Positions 56,788 to 64,000 of a stretch of 64,000 nt of DNA are shown in pieces (the first letter of the stretch is position 1; each line of letters opens with the position of its first letter). Under the pieces are notes generated by a model. The model was given only the letters and a program-made list of their open reading frames with translations. It searched no databases and was not told the origin of the DNA. A program made the position numbers and the translations under genes. Origin of the DNA: Anticarsia gemmatalis (Eukaryota; Arthropoda; Insecta; Lepidoptera; Erebidae); the NCBI RefSeq assembly GCF_050436995.1, contig NC_134775.1, forward strand, positions 10,611,170-10,675,169, given 5' to 3'.

Positions 56788-57560
56788 TCAGAAATAAGAG
56801 AGACTTGGGAACCTTATCAGGGCCCGCATTTGGTGATATGACCCATTACTTGCTTGGATCTTTATCATTGCGGTTGCTAATAATATTTCATTACCGCCGT
56901 TGCCATGTTGCAACATAGGTTTTTTGCTGACTGTTTGTTCTTGACTTATGTCGTCAATTGTAATATTGCACGACGGGTTTATGAACGCTTCATGTAAAAG
57001 TGTATTATGTTTAGCTTTACACTCGCGGCCTCGTTTTTCCGAAGTACAGGCTTTATCTTTATGGTCATAAAGACAGTTTTCGCACACATGTAATCGTTTA
57101 ATTGTACTACATTTTAATTGTGGAGTCATGTTTAAAAATTTATTGCAAAAATATAAACCATGTTGTTCTTTGCAGAGTGGGCAATTTCTTACGAAATAAT
57201 TGTTAGACGAAGCTTGACCTCCTTTATTTGCTGGTAATGATTGCTTTGTATAATTATTCGATTTAGGTACTTTAGAATTAATATTTGCGTAATTGTTAGA
57301 GTTATTTGATGACTTGCTATTCTCGAACTTTTTCTTAGCCGATTCTAACATGGTAAATCGGTTCTCTAAGAATCGCAAAAAAACTTGTAAATTAGGTAAT
57401 TCCCTTGGGTTTTTTAATAATTCGAGGTAGTGATTGTGTGATTCGGTATCCAACTTCTGCAGTAAGATATGCACGATCAAGGGATCCCAGCTACTTGTTT
57501 CCACGCCAACATTCTTGATGGCATTCATACATTCCTGAGTGGTATCGTGTATTCTCTTTA
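56788..57560 (-). pseudogene. gag: BEL/Pao element 2 gag C-terminal half and protease start
   Basis: From about 57560 (IKRIHDTTQECMNAI) the frame covers WDPLIVHILLQKLD, an Asn-rich linker and the zinc-finger region (CPLCKEQHGLYFC; CENCLYDHKDKAC; CKAKHNTLLH, near 57010). It reaches MRALI, just before the protease active site, where an indel near 56810 removes the catalytic segment and shifts the frame. The DUF1759-type N-terminal half and the 5' LTR are missing; sequence beyond 57560 belongs to the oppositely oriented BEL element 3. Confidence 0.82.
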
Positions 57561-57569
57561 TATGATCAT

Positions 57570-59072
57570 AGTCATAATGGGGAAATATGTTCGTCAAACA
57601 AAAGTTGCCGGGACTGCAATGGGCGACACAACACTTTGCTGCACTCAGCGTTTGAAAAAAACGTGACATCGGCCGACACGACGTCAAAGCCAGCGTCCAA
57701 TAACGTAGCATTGAACCCGCGCACCGAACAACTCAGCAATAATATGCACGTGGCCCAACAATTTTAAGCTCCGAAATTTTATTATCTACAGCCCTCATAA
57801 AGGTTCAAAGAGCAGATGGAGAATACCTTGTCATGCGAGCCCTAATAGACCAAGGCTCACAAGTTTCTCTCATCACCACACGAGCAGCACAGCTTCTGTG
57901 CCTACAAAGACAAAAATGTAGAGGAGTGATAACAGGTGTTGGCGCCAAGGACAACATCTGCAATGGATTAGCAGAAATATATTGCAAGTCTATGCGCGAA
58001 GATTATGCGTTTACGACTAATGTTTACATTATGAAAGGCTTAACAAGAAATTTGCCTAATGCGTCATTCACCCGTCCAACATGGAATTTATTACAATAAA
58101 TAGAATTGGCCGATCCCGACTTCAATGTGAGCAAGCCCATTGACATTTTATTCGGAGCCGACATCTACTCAAATATTATGATGAATGGAATGTATCGAAT
58201 TGGAAACATGTCTCTAATCGCTCAAGAAACGCGTCTGGGGTGGCTATTGTGCGGCAAGGTGCAGACTCTCCAGTGCAATGTGGTGCTCAGCAAGATGCAA
58301 GAGATACAAAAAAATTGGGAAATAGAAGATGTGTCACAGAATCAGTCATATTCGACAGAAGAAAATCAATGTATCGAATTTTATAAGTCTACGACAACAA
58401 GGTCAAAGGACGGAAAATATGTAGTTAGACTGCCTCTTAAGTCTAACATTGATCAATTGGGCCAATCGAAGTACAAAGCTATCGCTCAACTCAATTCCAT
58501 CAAATAGAGAAAAATTGAATAGAAACAGCGAGCTAAAAATAGCGTACAAGTCTTTCATACACGAGTATCAAGAATTAGGACATATGAAACTTGTTAACAA
58601 TGACAATGTAATGTCCGGACCCGTTTACTATTTACCGCACCATTGCGTGCTACGAAGTGACTCCAGTACTACGAAGCTACGAGTAGTCTTCAATGCATCG
58701 GAAAAAACATCAAGCAGACAAAGTCTTAACGATTGCATGTATACGAGGCCGAACTTACAAAACGATATCTTCACGCTACTATTAGAGTGGAAGCGATACA
58801 AGGTAGCCATCGCCGCCGATTGTGAAAAAATGTTTCGCGCCATTTGGATAAATGAAGATGACCAGCCTCTGCAAAGGATAATATGGCGAAATAACTCGCA
58901 TGATCAGTTACAGGAATATCAGCTAACTACGGTGACTTACGGCACCAAAGCCGCCCCTTACCTGGCAATGATGACGTTACGCCAATTAGCAAGTGACGAA
59001 AAGGAAAGATTTCCTGAAGCGGCGCAGATTGTAGAAAACAATTTCTACATGGATGATTTGATCCTGGCTGTG
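57570..59072 (+). pseudogene. pol: BEL/Pao element 3: gag zinc finger, protease, RT to YMDD
   Basis: Plus strand: zinc finger with KSCRDCNGRHNTLLH (from about 57575), protease MRALIDQGSQVSLIT (near 57833), a stop at 58097-58099, then LADPDFNVSKPIDILFGADI. A frame change near 58500 follows, then RT with RVVFNASEKTS and NNFYMDDLILAVPS (near 59040-59077). The copia element interrupts it at 59073. It meets BEL element 2 head to head near 57565. The two are related but different copies. Confidence 0.85.
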
Positions 59073-59077
59073 CCGTC

Positions 59078-59256
59078 TCTTAGGATTATCCTTGTAATAT
59101 CAATAAACTGTTAGAATTCTTCTTGAAAAAACTTTTATTTAATAAGCACAACCAAAACAACAGACAATCACACAGTACAGTTTTTTTTTTTAATAACAAA
59201 ATGGCTGCGCCAGCATGAACTAAACTTTCGTTCAAAAACTTAACTAAACTTTAATA
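59078..59256 (-). repeat. 3' LTR of copia element 3
   Basis: 179 bp. On the minus strand it begins TATTAAAGTTTAG and ends ATCCTAAGA; it lacks an 8-bp segment (around GGTGGCCA) present in the other LTR. The ends are not the usual TG and CA. Confidence 0.9.
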
Positions 59257-59314
59257 CTCCCACTTAAATTTTATAGTATAGAGTCTATAAAATTTACACA
59301 AACTTCTTCACAAT

Positions 59315-62300
59315 TTACAATTTATGTAAAATACTATCTCTATTAATTTCAAACTTTACTGCAGGCAATGACTTTGTAAGAAAATCAGCAAGTTGACTTG
59401 CACTCTTTACATATTTTATTTCAATTATATTTTCTTCAACTTTCTCTCTTATAAAATTATATCGTACATCGATATGTTTCGATCTTTTGTGATAGACAGG
59501 ATTATGTATAAGCTTAATGGCACTCTGGTTATCAATAAACAAAGTAACTGAATTTTGTGGCTGTTCAATATCACACAAAAGTTGTCTAAGCCATAAAATT
59601 TCTTTGGCGGCTTCGCTAGCCGCCATATATTCAGATTCAGTGGTAGACAATGCCACAGTATTTTGTTTACGACTAGCCCTAGTAATAGGCCCCCCATTGA
59701 ACATGAACACATATCCTGTATTTGACTTGCGCGAGTCTAAATCTGCTGCAAAATCTGAATCACAAAAACCAACTAATTCAGTTCTATAATTATAAGTAAC
59801 ACACATATCTTTACTTTTAATCAGATAACACAGATTCTTTTGACAGCATTAACATGGTCTTTACTAGGATTGTTTATGTACCGGCTTACTATGTTAACAG
59901 CATAAGCTATATCTGGTCTACTAACAGACGATAGAAACAGTAATGCTCCCACTGCTTCTCTATAAGGAAAATCAGGGACAAAGTCAATGTTTTCATTTTT
60001 AGTCAAAATAACATTATTATCAGTAGGAGTATTACATGAATTTGCCTGTGACATACCAAATCTTTCTATTATTTGCTCTGTATACCGTTTCTGATGAACA
60101 ATTATGCAATCAGGCAATTTACTTATTTCCATGCCTACAAAAGAATACAAGTTTAACACTCTTATCTTAAAAACATTTTTCAAATCATCTATTATAACAG
60201 ACAAAACATGTTTGTTTTTTGAAAATAATAAAGCATCGTCAACATATAATATCAAAATTACTTTATCATTTTGGAAATTACCAACAAAGATACAATTATC
60301 TGAGTGGCACATTTTAAAACCATAAGTAGTTAAAAATGTTGTGAATGTTTTGTTCCAGCAACGAGATGATTGCTTTAAACCATATAATGATTTATTTAAC
60401 TTACATATGCTTCCTGATGCAGCCGTGACACCCTCGGGGACTTCCATATACACATCCTCAGCAAGCTCTCCATACAGGAAGGCAGTTTTCACGTCGAATT
60501 GCTCTATTTCATAATTTTCTCTTGCTGCTATACTTAATAAAGTTCTAATGGAGTCATACCTTACTGTCGGTGAGAATGTCTCCTTGTAATCAATATCTTT
60601 CACCTGAGCAAATCCTCGAGCACATAACCGAGCTTTATATCTGTCTATACTTCCATCTACATCTCTTTTTATACAAAAGACCCATTTAGAGGTGATAGTT
60701 TTCTGATTGTTTTTTTTAATTATTGACCAAGTATTATTCTCATTATGTGATTGCAGCTCTTCGAAATTTGCTTCTTTCCACTTATCACTATCATTACACT
60801 GCATGGCTTCTTCATATGTTATTGGAGTAGTGAACTCTACCAGGTTTGCCTCATGAACTCTATTTCGTCTTGGTCTCAGTGTAATGATGCGTTCTTCAAT
60901 ATCTCCCAATGTTCTACTTGGCTTATAAGTTTCATCATTGTCATCAAAATAACTTTGCAAACTGTCATCACTTTGAGTTTGCTCTAAGCTTCTTGGACTA
61001 GACTGATCCTCTGAAATTTGCTGTTCTGAGCTCATTGGCTCTTCAGTTTCATTAGTTCCATTTTCATTTTGTTCTTCAGTAAAAATTATCTGGATTTTTT
61101 TACCATTTCAGTTACAGTCTTGTTGTTTTCATTGAACCTTACAATTCTTGATATAGTTATTTTCTTTGTTTCAATATCAAACATTCTATAATTATACTGG
61201 TCATATCCTACTAAAATCATTTTTTTACTCTTTTTATCCAGTTTCTTTCTTTTCTCATCAGGGACATGAACATACCCTTCTGATCCAAAAACTTTGATAT
61301 GATCAAGACGTGGTTTTTTACCATACCACAATTCATGTGGTGATACATTCTTAGTCTGGCTAGACGAGCTCCGATTAAGTAAGTACACAGAACAACATAC
61401 AGCTTCAGCCCACAGATATAGTGGCATATCTTTCCCATGCAACATGGATCGTGCACTTTCCATGATAGTGCGCATTTCCCTTTCAGCTCGGCCGTTCTGT
61501 TCAGGGGTATATGGTGCAGTGCATTCATGAACTATTCCTTTTTCATCAAGATAATCCTTGAACTCTTTATTCACATATTCACACCCATTGTCTGTGTGCA
61601 ATACCTTAATACTATGCTGAAATGTATTTTCTACAATCTTGTTGTATTTCTTAAAACAGCTGATCACATCACTCTTATTCTTTATAATATATATGTGCCT
61701 GTAACTTGTTGCTCCATCTTTAAATAAGACAAAATATCTTGCGCCTGATACAGAGGCATGTTCTATAGGTCCACAAACATCACTGTATACAACCTCCCCA
61801 GGTTCATGAGGATTACTATCTGACTTCTGGAATGGCAGCCGGCTCTGTTTACCATATTGACAAGCTTCACAGATAAACTCTTTATCATCTTCAGTCACAG
61901 GGAGTGTAATTTCACCATTTTTAGCCATATTTTTCACTTCTTTTATGTTCAAGTGTCCTAGGCGTTCATGCCATAACTTCAAAGTTGTTTGGACTACATT
62001 ACAGGTCTCTTGACAAACAGTTTTGACATTTAGTTCATAAAGATTATTATCTTTTCTACTTGCAGTCAGTACTACTGAGTTATCTTTAAGTATTAAAGCA
62101 TTATTACTTTCTTTAACAATAACATAACCTTTCCTGGTGGCCGCTCCTTCAGAAAATAGATTGCGACGCAAATCTGGCACAAACAACACTTCAGTCAATA
62201 TGGATTCTTCCCACTGTCCATCTACATGTTTCTTAATCATCACAGTACCTTTTCCTTGTACTTCAATCTCCTTTTGATTACCTAACCGCACTTTTCTGTT

Positions 62301-63190
62301 ATTGCAAGTGTCAGTTTTAAAATCTTGCAACTCATGAAAGAAATCACGCCTATATGACATGTGAACAGATGCCCCACTATCAAGGATCCATACATCTGTG
62401 TCTGTAACAGAATGTAAACAATGTTCTGCACTAAACGCAAACATATGCTTCTGCTCTTCAGATTTGTTCCCAGATTTCTTTGGAGCCTTGCAATCTCGTG
62501 CAAAGTGCCCTCGTTTGTTGCAATTATAACATATAAATCTATGTTGTGTTTGACTTCTAGAACTTTTGTTACTATTGTTACTCTATTTATATTGTGATAT
62601 AGGCTTCTTTGCAACTAATAATGCATTTACACTTTCTTCTTCAGTTGACAAACTCGCTTCTTCATCTAATAATCTCGAAGTAAGGTTATGTATCGTTTGC
62701 TTAGTTGGATCTAAAGATAACCATGCTTGGCGGAGAGATCTGTAGCTAGCTGGCAAAGTTGAGATTATCTTAGTCATCACTGCCATTTCACTCACGGTTT
62801 CTCCACTTTCACGTAACTGTTTCGCCAAGTTCTCCACCTTTGAGATATGTTGGGCAATTTTATCCGTTGGTGACATCTTGTATTGGTAGAATTTCTCCTG
62901 AACCATCATTTTATTAAACTCTGATTTCAGTTCGTAGATAGATTCCAATTTGTTCATTATCTCCAATGCAGTTCTACAATTCTCGATCAACGATATTTGA
63001 CTGAATTCCATGGACGAGGTTATGATGAACATTGCCATGCCATTTTCTTTTAACCACTGTGTAGTGTTTACTTCGGGTTTTGGCTTTTCTATATCCAAGC
63101 CCTTTGCTATCAATGCGCAATTTACTTGGAATTTCCTTCAAACTTTTTTCCTTCAAACTTTTCAACTCGCATTGCATTTGTAACCTCCAT
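59315..63190 (-). pseudogene. gag-pol: Copia element 3 Gag-Pol polyprotein with several breaks
   Basis: Starts at ATG 63190 (MEVTNAMRVEKFEG), with early stops near 63120. Gag continues (63113 on; QWLKENGMAMFIITSSMEF), and a TAG lies at 62581-62583 before the knuckle CYNCNKRGHFARDC. Protease WILDSGASVHM (near 62390), integrase zinc region and core (GPIEHASVSGARYFVLFKDG, LHTDNGCEYVN near 61590, PEQNGRAEREM near 61495) follow in one frame to 61086. An A-run there shifts the frame into RT (61035-59821; FDVKTAFLYGEL, LYVDDALLF near 60240). A second shift near 59815 leads to RNase H (59806-59315; STTESEYMAASEAAKE). The break sites are few and simple for a copy with such similar LTRs. Confidence 0.9.
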
Positions 63191-63259
63191 TGTTTGAGGT
63201 TTTACAAGCGTAACACGTTGAAATGTATAAATATTTGCTCTTCACAGTTTATTAAGGTC

Positions 63260-63273
63260 CTGGGCCCATAACC
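63260..63273 (-). other. Copia primer binding site (initiator tRNA-Met half)
   Basis: Minus strand GGTTATGGGCCCAG matches the PBS of Drosophila copia, which is primed by a cleaved half of initiator tRNA-Met rather than by a tRNA 3' end. Confidence 0.85.
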
Positions 63274-63460
63274 TCTTAGGATTATCCTTGTAATATCAAT
63301 AAACTGTTAGAATTCTTCTTGAAAAAACTTTTATTTAATAAGCACAACCAAAACAACAGACAATCACACAGTATAGTTTTTTTTTTTAATAACAAAATGG
63401 CTGCGCCAGGTGGCCAGCATGAACTAAACTTTCGTTTAAAAACTTAACTAAACTTTAATA
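63274..63460 (-). repeat. 5' LTR of copia element 3
   Basis: 187 bp, otherwise matching the 3' LTR. It is followed on the minus strand with no gap by the PBS GGTTATGGGCCCAG (63273-63260). Confidence 0.92.
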
Positions 63461-63465
63461 CCGTC

Positions 63466-64000
63466 AATAGAGGACGCGCTAAAAATCAAGGCAGACCTCA
63501 TAAATCTTATGAAAGCTGGCGGCTTCAATTTAAAAAAATGGAAGTCTAATTACAAGGTTCTATCTGAAAATTCAATTCAAGAAGGTCAGTGTAACTTTGA
63601 CCTCGCACCTAATCTACCAAGACACTCGGCTTATACTGGAATCCTGAAAAGGATGTTTTTGTTTTTCAATGCAAGATCAACAAGCAAGATCAACATACAA
63701 AGAGATCGCTGCTATCCGCTATTTCACAGCTGTTTGATCCTCTTGGGTGGCTAACTCCGCTTTCTGCTAAAATGAAGCTCCTTTTTCAAGAAGTATGGAA
63801 GACAAATAGGTATGTCATGGGATGACAAACTGCCCAAAAATATTCATCAAGAATGGCAATCAATAAAGTGTGATATTGATAACATAAATAATATTGAAAT
63901 ACCACGATGGCTCGGCTATGATGACACGTGCAGGCTCGAATTGCACGGCTTTTGCGACGCTTCGCAAAAAGCATACGGTTGCGTCATTTACATCAAAGTA
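63466..64000 (+). pseudogene. pol: BEL/Pao element 3 continued: RT end and RNase H start
   Basis: After the copia insertion the RT resumes (ADLINLMKAGGFNLKKWKSN), passes frame changes near 63600-63790, and ends at the window edge in RNase H with LELHGFCDASQKAYGCVIYI (near 63935-63995). This is the same element as 57570-59072; the CCGTC duplication marks the split. Confidence 0.85.

Larger units (their letters stand above)
59078..63460 (-). mobile_element. Copia retrotransposon 3, nearly complete and young
   Basis: LTRs at both ends, a 5-bp target duplication CCGTC (59073-59077 and 63461-63465) inside the RT of BEL element 3, a PBS matching the internal initiator tRNA-Met sequence used by copia, a purine tract AAGTGGGAG, and all pol domains. 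The LTRs differ by two C/T changes and one 8-bp indel, so insertion was recent. Even so, the coding region has several breaks. Confidence 0.95.

Overview
The window is animal, almost certainly lepidopteran, DNA: about 64 kb of nested transposable elements with no ordinary host gene that I can support. The lepidopteran assignment rests on a tRNA-derived SINE (3519-3835) of the type common in moths and butterflies, on several familiar lepidopteran LINE 3' ends, on BEL/Pao, CsRn1-type gypsy, copia and Penelope-like elements, and on an AT-rich background with multi-exon, GT-AG spliced, transposase-like genes.

Layout. 1-4409: minus-strand BEL/Pao element with its 5' LTR, interrupted by a TA-flanked MITE and by the SINE. 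4438-6420: 3' half (RT thumb, RNase H, integrase) of a CsRn1-like gypsy element; its gag-protease half and 5' LTR reappear at 25991-27366. Between the halves lies a nest: a multi-exon transposase-like pseudogene (7508-17245, minus) split by a complete young BEL/Pao element (7715-14323, plus; 262-bp LTRs, TSD CATTC), then a pogo-type element (17538-25744) carrying two Penelope insertions, one an inverted head-to-head dimer and one full length with an intact 842-codon ORF.

27382-28057 is a long-TIR MITE. 28243-32773 holds a LINE tail, a Penelope remnant with a 35-bp palindrome, and a DDE-like transposase gene with one stop. 32774-35053 holds an inverted-repeat unit with a copia remnant and the second copy of a dispersed repeat. 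35366-38165 is LINE debris around a TIR element that contains a GC-rich, promoter-like block and a possible first exon. 38166-45438 is a broken copia element in which an R1-type LINE has replaced part of the integrase.

45440-57560 is LINE debris followed by a BEL/Pao element with a baculovirus-F-like envelope gene, split by a second LINE (48816-52958). 57570-64000 is a third BEL/Pao fragment (plus) containing a copia element with near-identical 187/179-bp LTRs (TSD CCGTC).

Most elements lie on the minus strand. The best candidates for closer study are the env-bearing BEL/Pao element, the Penelope inverted dimer, the two transposase-like genes sharing one motif layout, the TIR element with possible captured promoter and exon, and the strand bias of the nest, which would fit a piRNA-cluster-like locus.
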